In this document: one piece after another, positions 52,347 to 61,574 of the stretch
How the letters are laid out: each line of letters starts with the position of its first letter
How positions within the stretch are numbered: position 1 is the first letter of the stretch
Assembly: GCA_900208305.1 (NCBI GenBank)
Contig: OAPG01000002.1
Coordinates: forward strand, 930,001-994,000
Origin: Melanopsichium pennsylvanicum
Taxonomy: Eukaryota > Basidiomycota > Ustilaginomycetes > Ustilaginales
Direction: 5' to 3'
Length of the DNA: 64,000 nucleotides
Position numbers and translations under genes: made by a program
Notes under the pieces: model-generated
Databases searched by the model: none
What the model saw: the letters and a program-made list of their open reading frames with translations, nothing else
Told to the model about the DNA's origin: nothing

Positions 52347-55300
52347 TTAAGCCCTACCGTCAATCAGATCACGGGCACTTCGTTCGGCCTCCTCCTTCTG
52401 TCGCTCACGCACGATTTCAACCTTACGTTCGTGAAGATCGAGCAAGCTTGCTGCCATCTTGTATTTGTCCAGCAGGCCGATGACTTTGTGCGCTTTTCGC
52501 ATATCAGCGAGCCCGTTACTAATGGCTTCCATCGTCTCAAAGTGTGCAAACCAGGGTGAATACCGATCTGCTGTGCTGGACATAAGTTCGCGGGTGAGCG
52601 ACATGCCAGCTTTCGAATCGAGATAGTACGCACTTGGCTCTGGATATCCTTGTTCGTCATCCTCTTCAACGTCCAAACCTTTGACTTCATCATCCGGTTC
52701 CATCTCCTCCTGCGATACTGCGGGTTCTCGTCGATCGAATGGCAAGTCCACGAACGCATCATCATCCGATCGTCCTTGATGCCGGCGGTTGGGAGGGGTA
52801 GACGGAGGGCTAGTAGCATCCGATCGATGCGCGACAGCCGGATCCAGCTCGATGTCGGCCGGCAATGGATCGAACTCTTCCGTCTCTGGTTCCTTTGTTT
52901 CTGCTTCGTCGTCACGACGCGCTGGTTCTGCCAATTCACTGTCAGTCGCAATCTCGGCAATTCCAGAGATCCGCGACTGCTCCCTCAGACGCTGACGCAT
53001 CCAAGCATTAGGCGGATCGCGATTGAGAACGTTTTCAACCACCGAAAGAGCTTCATCAAGCTGCCCAGCTCGAGCCATAGAAGCAGCCAAGTGGTTCCAA
53101 TTGTCCGAATCGAATCCAAAGCCATCATTTCTGGCTCGAGCCCAGATTTTAGCCACTTCCTCGTGTCGACCAGCAGTGGACAGGAGATCGATCATGATTG
53201 ATATCGGAAGACACAACATATTGCGGCTACTGGCATCCTTCCTTCGCTGTGGCGGCGTTGACAAGTCTGGTGCATCCGTCTTTGCTACCTTGATGTCGTG
53301 AGGGTTGTACGAATAGACGCGATGACGCTTGCTGCTAGTCGATTCAACTGCTATCTCGTAGATTCGGTCAAATAGTCGCAAGGCATTGTCAATGTCGCCA
53401 GCTCTTCGGTAGGCGTCGAGGAGTGGCGTCATGGCATGAACGGACAGGTCAGGTGTATATCGCGCCAAGGTCTTGAGCGTCTGCTCCGCCTTTTCCGGCT
53501 CGCCGCGACGGGCCTGCGCAACCATCAGGACCGTGTACAGTGTTTCGAAACGTGGACTGTGCTTGGCCGCAAGCTTGCTCGTGAAGCCCGCTTGCTCGAC
53601 TGCTCGGTAGTGCTTTTTCATCTCCGCGCGAGTGGCAGGGAAGTGCCAAGCAGGAGGCCTGAAAACTTTCTTGGTCTCATCAGCGACGAGCTCCGCTACC
53701 AGTGCGCAGGCTAAATCGTAATTGGACTCGTTGTCACTATGAGCATAGCTATGCACCATGACACTCCAGGTGACTGCGCTGGGCGAGATATTCCGGCTCT
53801 GCATCTCGTCAAAGTATTCTTTGGCTTCCGCGTGATCGCTAAGACGCAAATAACCGTGAATCATGATCGTAAAGTGGTAGAGACTGGCGCCCTGGCCGGC
53901 GAATCCAGTGATGCTAGGAAGAGCACTTTCAGCTTCCGAAAACACTTCTTCGGCAATATCCATCAAACCTGCATCGCAGGCGCTCTGCAACATCAAGGCA
54001 TAGGTGTTGGCGTTGGGAGAGAGGCCGAGCTTGCGCACGTTCTTGACAAACTGCATGACTTTCTGCACTGGTAGAGAGCTGAGCACATAGGCCTTGAGAA
54101 TGACGTTGCAAACCTCGATCGTGGGCCGAAGACGAGCGTCCTTGTGATTTTGCATCCAAGCAAAGAGCCGAATGGCTGCGTTATATAGACCGGACTCGAC
54201 GAAACAGTTGAGCAACGCGGTATAAGTGAGACGATCCGGAATTTTGCCAGCGGCGATCATAGCACGGAGCGTATGAGCAGCAGAGTCGGGATCGCGGCGC
54301 AGTGCGAAACCATGGATGAGGATGGTGTATGTGTACTTGTCTGGTTGAACCCCAAATTCTTTCATCTGTTCGAAAATGGCGAGCGCTGCATCAACATTGG
54401 ATTTGCGAACGTGCAAGTCAACGACCAGGTTAAAATCAGAGGTTCGGGGCTTGATACCCCTTTCGAGCGCCTCGGTCAAGTAGAATTCGGCCAGATCGAT
54501 GTCATCCGCACGATTGCAGGACGTGATGAGGAGACCGTAGGCCTTGCCATCGAGAGGCTTCTTGCCGTCCGGACACTCATCAACGTGACGAGCTTCAAAA
54601 TCGTGGATCTCTGCAAGTCTTCCGTAGAGCGACTCGACGTCGCCACAAGCAGCGGCAAGCTCCATCCTGACGAGTCGGGCAAAGGCATCGTGGCCCGCGT
54701 CATTACGTTTCTTCAGTTGGAGAAGGAGACGTTCGACGCGGTCTACCCGATTGCGTACGGCCCAGCACCGTGTCACTGACCTCAGAAGTTTCGTCGAGAC
54801 TCGATCTCGTGAAGCCCTTTCACCTTTTCCTTGAGAGACGCGATGTAATAGCGCCTCGAGGCGAGTGGAGGGAGCCCGGCCGTTGCTTTCTTCAATGTGG
54901 CGTTTGATTAGTCGGTCAGACATGGGTATGCCTCTCGACCACAAGTCGTCGTAAAGCTCGAGAGCGTGTTCGGAGCTCTTGTGAAGAATTGCAGATCGAA
55001 GCAAAAGTTCACAGGCCTGCACAAAACCTGGGTCGCCCGAGTCAAAATCTTGGCTGAGTTCTTCGAGGACGTGGTGGGGATCGTCTGCTTGAGATAGACA
55101 ATCAAGGTACAAAGTGCGAGAACTCCTGAAGGCTGGATGAGAAAGTAAGAAAGCATGCGGCGAAGCTGCAAACCATTTGAGACTTTCTTGCAGTGGGGAA
55201 CCTAATTCTGTTGGAACCGGCGCATGTAAGACATCGGACAACATGTGAGAGTCCTTGAAGAAAGAAGGGTGTGAATTGACAGAATCGGCGAAATGCACGG

Positions 55301-56462
55301 GATGAGCTGGGCGATGAGTCTCAAAGTTGATCGAGTCAAAGATCGTGCGCAGCGTCAGATTGATCGGGGAAAGATGGTCGTTAGGCGTGCCCGAGTCGGT
55401 CTTGAACTTGTAAATGTCTGGGCGGCAGCGGAGCAAGACCTCATCCATAGCTTTGAGAGCTGAAATGGGGCGTGCTTGGAGTGCCATCGAAATTGGTTGA
55501 AGAAGGCCAACACCGAGTTCGGCGTGGCCCAGCGTGCGTTTCGTGTTGGCAGCCATCACAATCTGACAATCCTGAAAGATGGCGCTGACAAATCGGCCGA
55601 GCAAAAAGCGCAACGCCTTGTATTGAGGCGAGTTCGCCTTGTTGGTCGTGACCAGGCTCGCAGCGCTGGCCAGCAAGTTGGCTATCGATACGCGAGTGAG
55701 CAGGGGAAAGGATTGCTTGTGAGCGTGCCGCCGGTACGAGTCCCAAAGACGAAAGGCTGCGAGTCGACGACGTGTGAGCCCGTTGATGGTACTGGCAGGA
55801 TCTACTTGATCAAACTCTCGATTGTATTGAGAGATTACTCGCTCCATTGTACCGTTCACCGAAGTGTTGGCTGCATTCCAGGGAGCATGCCAATGATCCG
55901 AGCGTGTGTTTGAGCTTGGTGGCGGACAGGCGACTTGCGCTGCAACGTCTGGTGGCTGCTGCGGCCAAGGCAAGTCGGCGGTGCTTGTAAATGCAAACGA
56001 GGAATGAGCCGGACGATTCGCGTCATGGTGCACCTGTGTGTCTGCAGACCGGGTCGAAGCCGACGCCGCCGCGGCGGTCGAGGCATGGCGAGATTGAGCG
56101 AGAGCATGTGACGGGTGGTGTTGACTAGAGCGTTGCGCGAGAAAAAGGGCTCTGTGATGAGCTGGGACAACATGGCGTAACCGGCTAGATGATGGAAAGA
56201 GTCGTCTGGTTCGATTGGGAGAAGGGACATCAGCGCTTGGACAGAGAAAGTCACAAAGAACTGGAGGTATTAGTGCGGCAGCAGAGCGTACTGCTCGGGT
56301 ATCGTACGGCAAACGAGCGATGGGAGCTCGACCAGAACTTGCGTCGATGCTTTGGATGTGGGCGGCTAGACGACAGATTCTGGTGGCGAGCGCAAGCAAG
56401 CCAGAGAGGCTGTCGCTCTGCGGATAGCCCGCCCGTACGAGGGCTTTTGGTGATAGCCTCAT
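52347..56462 (-). CDS. large pentatricopeptide-repeat (PPR) protein, probably mitochondrial
   Basis: 1,371 residues from the ATG at 56460-56462, single exon. The centre holds a tandem PPR array: SDFNLVVDLHVRKSNVDAAL, KYTYTILIHGFALRRDPDSA, RLTYTALLNCFVESGLYNAA, NTYALMLQSACDAGLMDIAE and VTWSVMVHSYAHSDNES are typical helix-A openings, each spaced about 35 residues. More degenerate units flank them, including SVHAMTPLLDAYRRAGDIDNAL. PPR arrays bind single-stranded RNA, and fungal members act in mitochondrial mRNA processing or translation. The N-terminus is Arg/Ser/Ala-rich and acid-poor, consistent with a presequence. The region near residues 1160-1260 is acidic and low complexity. Confidence 0.9.
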   Translation of the reverse strand: MRLSPKALVRAGYPQSDSLSGLLALATRICRLAAHIQSIDASSGRAPIARLPYDTRAVRSAAALIPPVLCDFLCPSADVPSPNRTRRLFPSSSRLRHVVPAHHRALFLAQRSSQHHPSHALAQSRHASTAAAASASTRSADTQVHHDANRPAHSSFAFTSTADLPWPQQPPDVAAQVACPPPSSNTRSDHWHAPWNAANTSVNGTMERVISQYNREFDQVDPASTINGLTRRRLAAFRLWDSYRRHAHKQSFPLLTRVSIANLLASAASLVTTNKANSPQYKALRFLLGRFVSAIFQDCQIVMAANTKRTLGHAELGVGLLQPISMALQARPISALKAMDEVLLRCRPDIYKFKTDSGTPNDHLSPINLTLRTIFDSINFETHRPAHPVHFADSVNSHPSFFKDSHMLSDVLHAPVPTELGSPLQESLKWFAASPHAFLLSHPAFRSSRTLYLDCLSQADDPHHVLEELSQDFDSGDPGFVQACELLLRSAILHKSSEHALELYDDLWSRGIPMSDRLIKRHIEESNGRAPSTRLEALLHRVSQGKGERASRDRVSTKLLRSVTRCWAVRNRVDRVERLLLQLKKRNDAGHDAFARLVRMELAAACGDVESLYGRLAEIHDFEARHVDECPDGKKPLDGKAYGLLITSCNRADDIDLAEFYLTEALERGIKPRTSDFNLVVDLHVRKSNVDAALAIFEQMKEFGVQPDKYTYTILIHGFALRRDPDSAAHTLRAMIAAGKIPDRLTYTALLNCFVESGLYNAAIRLFAWMQNHKDARLRPTIEVCNVILKAYVLSSLPVQKVMQFVKNVRKLGLSPNANTYALMLQSACDAGLMDIAEEVFSEAESALPSITGFAGQGASLYHFTIMIHGYLRLSDHAEAKEYFDEMQSRNISPSAVTWSVMVHSYAHSDNESNYDLACALVAELVADETKKVFRPPAWHFPATRAEMKKHYRAVEQAGFTSKLAAKHSPRFETLYTVLMVAQARRGEPEKAEQTLKTLARYTPDLSVHAMTPLLDAYRRAGDIDNALRLFDRIYEIAVESTSSKRHRVYSYNPHDIKVAKTDAPDLSTPPQRRKDASSRNMLCLPISIMIDLLSTAGRHEEVAKIWARARNDGFGFDSDNWNHLAASMARAGQLDEALSVVENVLNRDPPNAWMRQRLREQSRISGIAEIATDSELAEPARRDDEAETKEPETEEFDPLPADIELDPAVAHRSDATSPPSTPPNRRHQGRSDDDAFVDLPFDRREPAVSQEEMEPDDEVKGLDVEEDDEQGYPEPSAYYLDSKAGMSLTRELMSSTADRYSPWFAHFETMEAISNGLADMRKAHKVIGLLDKYKMAASLLDLHERKVEIVRERQKEEAERSARDLIDGRA

Positions 56463-57338
56463 GCAGGAGCTCTACTTCTGATCGAAGGGAGGCTAACCCT
56501 GTCGCATCAGCGCCAACAGAGGGCAGGAGCAGGAACTTTGTTTGCCGAAAAGGGTCGCCATACGAAGTGAATTGCGTCGCGCAACGATTGGAAAAGCGTG
56601 ACTTGGCAGCTTTGTTCGTGAGCCGGCCAAAGACGCAAAGGCTCGAAGATGTTCGTGTGACCAAGAGAAACTAAGCGTATATAAGCATGAGAAAGATTTG
56701 GTCCTTACGAGCCGAGTACTTGGTAGGACGATGGATGTTGTATGCGTCGTGAACCAGACCTATAAATGTCGGACAACCACGGAGTCACGGAGTGGACTTG
56801 TATGATGATGATAAGAAGGAGGTGGGTGGAGATGACAAAGTGTAACGATGAATTGATTTACGAGAGAGTCTCTCAGTTTTGGGGATCCTGTCACACAAGC
56901 ATGTGAGCGAGGTGGCCCGAGTCGGCTAAGCCATCAAACAATCAAACAAAAAAAAACCCACCCTTTAGAATAATCACGTCAGCTCTTCTTGCTGCTTTCA
57001 GTTCTTCCAAACCGCGACTTTTGAGCGAGGTAAGCCAAAGTGTATGTGTACTGCGTGTACTACTTTACTGTAGTGAGCTGCTACCAATTTCATCCTTCGA
57101 TCCGAGCTTATAAGACTATACACTGTGAATACTGCTTTGACTTTTTTTTTTTCTCTTTTCTCCACTTTTGAACCCATCTCTCTGTTCTCGTCCGGCAAGC
57201 CAACGCTCTCTTAAAATCCCGGGTTTCGGAAGCTGGTTCGCGAACCGGACCCACGACCCTTCTTGTTTAGACGAATTGTATGGTACAATACAACTTATCC
57301 CACTTCTACCACACTGCCTGCAGCGTCGACTGGACATC
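56463..57338. other. divergent PPR/YAF9 promoter region
   Basis: 876 bases. It holds a TACTGTA motif at 57066-57072 and a T-rich run near 57141-57157. The YAF9 frame is open upstream of its ATG for 57 codons, but without another ATG. Confidence 0.6.
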
Positions 57339-58637
57339 ATGTCGAACAAGCGTGTCAGAGGCCTGGCCATTCATCGACCTATTCTGTATGGCTCGACCTC
57401 CACACCACTCACACCAGCAGAAAAGCTCGCTGCACCTCCGGATCATACCCATAAGTGGACCGTGGCGGTCCGAAGCGCTGCCTCTCATCCACTTCCATCC
57501 CTCTCCGCCATTTCTGGCGCTTCTAATAATGCAATCTTTGAGCCTGGCTCCGAAATATCTGCCTTTAATTCCGCTGCTGGATTGTCTGGTTCCGCAATAC
57601 CATCTACGCAAACAACACCCGGCTCAGCTGCCACTATTTCTACCCGTGGCCGTGATCAGGAGCACGACTACCATAAAATGGTTGGCGGCAAGGATGATAT
57701 CTCTCACTTCATCAAGCGTGTCCAATTTAAGCTACATGACACATATTCGCAACCGACACGAAACATCGACAAACCACCGTTCAGCGTCACTGAAACAGGA
57801 TGGGGAGAGTTTGAGATCCAAATCAAGGTTTTTTTCGTGCCAGAAGCCAATGAGAAGCCCATCACGCTTTTTCACCACTTGAAGCTGCATCCCTGGCTTC
57901 AACAGGTAGCTGCTGTAGGTTCAGATCAAGCGCTTTCATCCCTACCTCCTTCTCTGCCACCTGCCGGCACATCTGCACCCATCAAAGCGCAAGACACATC
58001 AGGCGCCGACGAGCAGAAACGAGAATCGTCCACTGAGGCGAGCGAGCCAAAGCAGGAACCAGGGACTGACACCATGGATGTTGATTCTGCCTCAGTAACA
58101 GTTCTAGCCAGAACGATCGCCAACAATGATGCGACCGCAACATCGACCGACGCATCAGCACCATCCGCACCACCTAAGCCTGCACTTCCTCCTGTCGTTC
58201 ACTCGTGGCAGTACGACGAGATTGTTTTCCCCGAGCCCATGGAGCCTTTATACGATGTTCTATCCATGCATCCACCAACGCCTCTTCCCGCCCTTTCGGC
58301 GCTTTCCTTCTCGGATCCTTCCGCGTATCGCTCGTATCAGTACGCCGTCGGTGACGTCGCCCAAGGCAAAGCCACAACGCCATCGCCCATCCCCCCACAC
58401 CCGCTTCACACTCCCACAGGCTACCTTTTCGACGCGATGTCCATCGAGGCGCAGCAATCGGAAGGAAGGCGTATCGACATGGCTCGCATTGCAGCGATTA
58501 GGGAGCTCGAAAGGGGGCGCGATCAGCTAATCAAAGCCGAAAAGGCTTTGAAAGATGCTAGAAATCGCATTATTGCGTTGAACAATGCTGCGTTCGCCTT
58601 GGGAAATGCGTCGGCTGCGGTTCCTCCGGCTTCATAG
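57339..58637 (+). CDS. YAF9: YEATS-domain protein Yaf9
   Basis: 432 residues from the ATG at 57339. Yaf9 is a shared subunit of the NuA4 acetyltransferase and SWR1 remodeller that reads acylated histone H3. The YEATS fold is recognisable in three blocks: HTHKWTVAVRS (36-46), DISHFIKRVQFKLHDTY...TETGWGEFEIQIKVFF (from ~120) ending LFHHLKLHPW, and SWQYDEIVFPEP near 290. Large polar insertions separate blocks 1-2 (about 70 residues) and 2-3 (about 110 residues). The C-terminus has the expected coiled coil (MARIAAIRELERGRDQLIKA), which docks the protein in its complexes. The aromatic GW of the acyl-Lys pocket loop is kept. Confidence 0.94.
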   Translation: MSNKRVRGLAIHRPILYGSTSTPLTPAEKLAAPPDHTHKWTVAVRSAASHPLPSLSAISGASNNAIFEPGSEISAFNSAAGLSGSAIPSTQTTPGSAATISTRGRDQEHDYHKMVGGKDDISHFIKRVQFKLHDTYSQPTRNIDKPPFSVTETGWGEFEIQIKVFFVPEANEKPITLFHHLKLHPWLQQVAAVGSDQALSSLPPSLPPAGTSAPIKAQDTSGADEQKRESSTEASEPKQEPGTDTMDVDSASVTVLARTIANNDATATSTDASAPSAPPKPALPPVVHSWQYDEIVFPEPMEPLYDVLSMHPPTPLPALSALSFSDPSAYRSYQYAVGDVAQGKATTPSPIPPHPLHTPTGYLFDAMSIEAQQSEGRRIDMARIAAIRELERGRDQLIKAEKALKDARNRIIALNNAAFALGNASAAVPPAS

Positions 58638-58968
58638 CTGGCCCTCAAAGGACTGTATCTGTACTGGTGCAGTTCTCTCTGCCTTAGAGAAGTTCGTTCC
58701 GTCACCCCGTTATTGTTTGAAAGGTCTCATGTATTTGTAATATCACCAAAATTCAAGTTTCTCGCTTGATCCGGACTGCCTTGACATTGGTGAGACTTAT
58801 ACAAGTGTCTTGAAAAGGCTGATAGGATGAAGAGTCGCTTTGCAAAATGCTTGCGAAAGGATACATGGATCTGTGCAATCTATGGCGACGCTTGACCAGC
58901 GAGTTGGGGATGCCTCGCAACTTTCGATTACCCCACGTCATTTATCGGTGATGAGCTACGCTGCGCTG
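58638..58968. other. convergent spacer
   Basis: 331 bases between the 3' ends of YAF9 and the tyrosinase-like gene. Nothing notable was seen. Confidence 0.65.
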
Positions 58969-60186
58969 CTACATGGCATTGTCAGGACCACCGCCGACAA
59001 GTTTATCGTAGCGATAGCAGAGGATACCACGTCTTGGATGCATGACGTCGCGAACTTGAATCTTTTCGAACAAGCCGTAGAAGTCAATGGTGTCGTCCAA
59101 ACTTGCAAGCTTTTCTTCTGTGCTTCCATCGTTTCTTCGAATTCGTCGATGACCTTCGTAATCGAAATAGCGATTGTGACGAAATTGCCAAGAACGCCAT
59201 AAACGGTCGATTTCGGCGTGGAGGGTCCAGAATGCTGGTTCGCACACTGCGGAAAAGAGCCTGAGTTTTGTGTAAAGAAACATGAATAGTACGGAGTTAG
59301 TCTCTGTTTCATACCACCATCGTTTCTGCCGTTGTGCTGTCCATACTTACCACATTTCCCCACCAATGCTTTGATGGATCCAAGCATGTATCGTCGCCTC
59401 CAACTGCAGCCTAAGCTTTGTATAACTCGGAGCGTTCATAAAATTCTCATACAGTTGCGATGTCAACTTAGATCCATACATGTCTCCCTTGATCATCGGT
59501 TTTCTGTTCCAATCGCTGTTGAAGTGTCTGGTCACAAAATGGGGTTGAATCACCGAGTACCCGGGCTTCTTCGTATTTGGCAAGACACCACACTTCATCT
59601 GCCTGAAAGGACCGTCGGGGATGGGTCCACCTTTTCCATCATCCCCACCGAAACTTTGCCACAGTGCCGCGTTCTGCATGCCATATTGTCTATCCGACTC
59701 AATATCCCAGTACAGTTCACGACCTTGGTATCCACTGATACGCATCAACGAGTAGAATGCTCGAAGGAACGCAGTGTGACAGACGAGGAAACATGCATTG
59801 TAATGCAGCTCTTCCTGTAAGCCAATATGTACAAGCGCCAAATCGTCCATGAAGGATCCGCCGCGGATAAAGATGGATTTGCCAGGTTGATGAAGGTTGT
59901 TGAAGGACTGGATCCATGCTTGCTTTTCAACTTCTGTGGCGCTGTAGAACGATACTCGAGGAACCGGGTGTGTGCATTTGACCGATGACGAGTGGCCAAC
60001 TGGAGTTGGAACGTCACGCTTCGAGACATTCTGAAAGGATTGGTAGGCTGATGGAGGCCCACTGATGTCACGAGCTTCGATCGCTGCTATATGGTTCCAG
60101 AAAGAGTTGGTTGTCTTGGCCAGACATGCTGTGATGGTGAAGAAAATAGCAGCGACCAGCGCTGGACTGATCTGAAGGGCAGGCAT
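58969..60186 (-). CDS. secreted tyrosinase-family copper protein
   Basis: Two exons on the minus strand, 59351-60186 and 58969-59260, joined over a 90-nt intron (GTAAGT...ACTCAG) to 375 residues. The start at 60184-60186 gives a signal-peptide-like N-terminus (SPALVAAIFFTITACLA). CuA ligands are H120, H128 and H137 (DDLALVHIGLQEELHYN, CHTAF); CuB ligands are H267, H271 (IHAWIHQSIGGEM) and H293 in EPAFWTLHAEIDRLW, which spans exon 2. The usual WHR after CuA is CHT, and the usual DPxFWLHH is EPAFWTLH, so neighbours of the ligands are altered although all six ligands stay. Tyrosinases oxidise phenols to quinones (melanin, cross-linking); activity here is plausible but uncertain. Confidence 0.88.
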
Positions 60187-61574
60187 CGGAATCGCTGCTA
60201 GACGTGAATAATCTGGACGCCAGAGAGGAGGAAAAAGGGGGGAGGGGAACGGATAAGGGTGATGGCCCAAACAAAGCACATCTCCTTATATGTGATCACC
60301 AGCATCGCGAAATGTTTTCGTAAACCCACATCAAGCAAAGGTCACTGTAGGTGCCATAGCAAGTACGCAGGGGCAGCGACGTGCATCTTCGCAAACGCCC
60401 AAACACACTTCATTCGTCCACTTCGTCTACCGAATGTGGTAAGTTACAGTACATACGTACAGTATCCTCACCTCGATCTCCCTTCAGCTGAACATAGGCC
60501 TTCATCTGACAAATTCAAGTTCGAGTTGCTAGTCACCGTGCTGACCGGCCAGGCCCTGTTCCAATATGTCAATCTATGATGGTGGGCGTATAATTGTACA
60601 TGCGCCAATTGATGAAGGCGAGCACAGCAAAAAAGGGGGAGCCCTGTCAGGACGCCGATCAGGCCTTCACGTCTGCCTGTTGTAATACTCTATTCCCCCA
60701 AGGGAAGGTCTGCTTGACAACCCCGTGACTGCGTAAGCCTTCCGCATCGACTTTCTGCCATCGCCATTACGAAGGTGCACAGCCAACCTCGTCTAGCTGT
60801 TTGTGATCACCTCAAAAAACACAGGAACCACAAGTATCACAATCACACAACGCCAAAAGCAATCGGCACATCTCGCGGGATTAGGCTTGCCCAAAACACA
60901 AACATACTCTCTTTTTCGATTCAGATCATCGTCGGCACCAACTCAATTTCTCTCTACTTCATTTCTCCGTGTCTCAGATCCGACTCCGTCCGTGCACCAT
61001 GTGTCAACCTCGCTCCTTGCGTGATATTCGAAGCGACGCTACGTTGTAAAAGTATTGACAGATAAACCCACAACGCATTTAGTAACTCACGCAGGGAGCG
61101 GGTGCATGGACGGAGTTGAGTTGACGCATCTGAGACACGGACAAATGAAGCAGAGAAATTGAGTTGGTGCCGACGACGACTTCAATCGAAAAGGAGAGTA
61201 ATCAGTCACAAATCGTCACGAGGAGCGCCCGGGCAGCGTTTTCGACCTAACGGAATTATACGCTTGGGGCACATATGATGGATGAACGTGTGAAGCACAA
61301 ACACCTTCAGAGATCACACAGCAGAATTTTCATCACAAGATTCAGTGAAGAAGCCCGTCACAGTCGAGAGAGGTTATCCTGACGCGAAATCACATTGCAA
61401 TTGACGCCGGAAAGGATATTGTGTATACACGACTGATTAAGCAAATGCCGAAGCAGTTTGATTGCGAGGGAAGAAGGTCGACGAGGGACGGAATTGCAGG
61501 GAGCATGGAGGAGCCTAGATGAAAAGACAGAAGGGAAGGAATCAGAGATGTGGAGTCCGATGACGATGGATGGC
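60187..61574. other. intergenic region with a long inverted repeat
   Basis: 1.4 kb between the tyrosinase-like gene's promoter and the 3' end of the cry-DASH gene. TACAGTA motifs occur at 60445 and 60458. The main feature is the inverted repeat at 60905-61200. Confidence 0.65.
60905..61200. repeat. long imperfect inverted repeat (~115-bp arms)
   Basis: Arms at 60905-61023 and 61087-61200 are reverse complements at high identity. The longest uninterrupted match is about 21 bp (CGTCGGCACCAACTC... onwards), and further matched blocks include CCGTGTCTCAGAT, ACTCCGTCC and TGCGTGA. Differences are a few substitutions and small indels of 2-10 bases. The spacer is 63 bases. No coding frame spans the arms and no terminal target-site duplication was recognised. 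Confidence 0.85.

Noticed and set aside
55476..55913. 145-codon plus-strand ORF
   Set aside because: Antisense shadow of the PPR gene.
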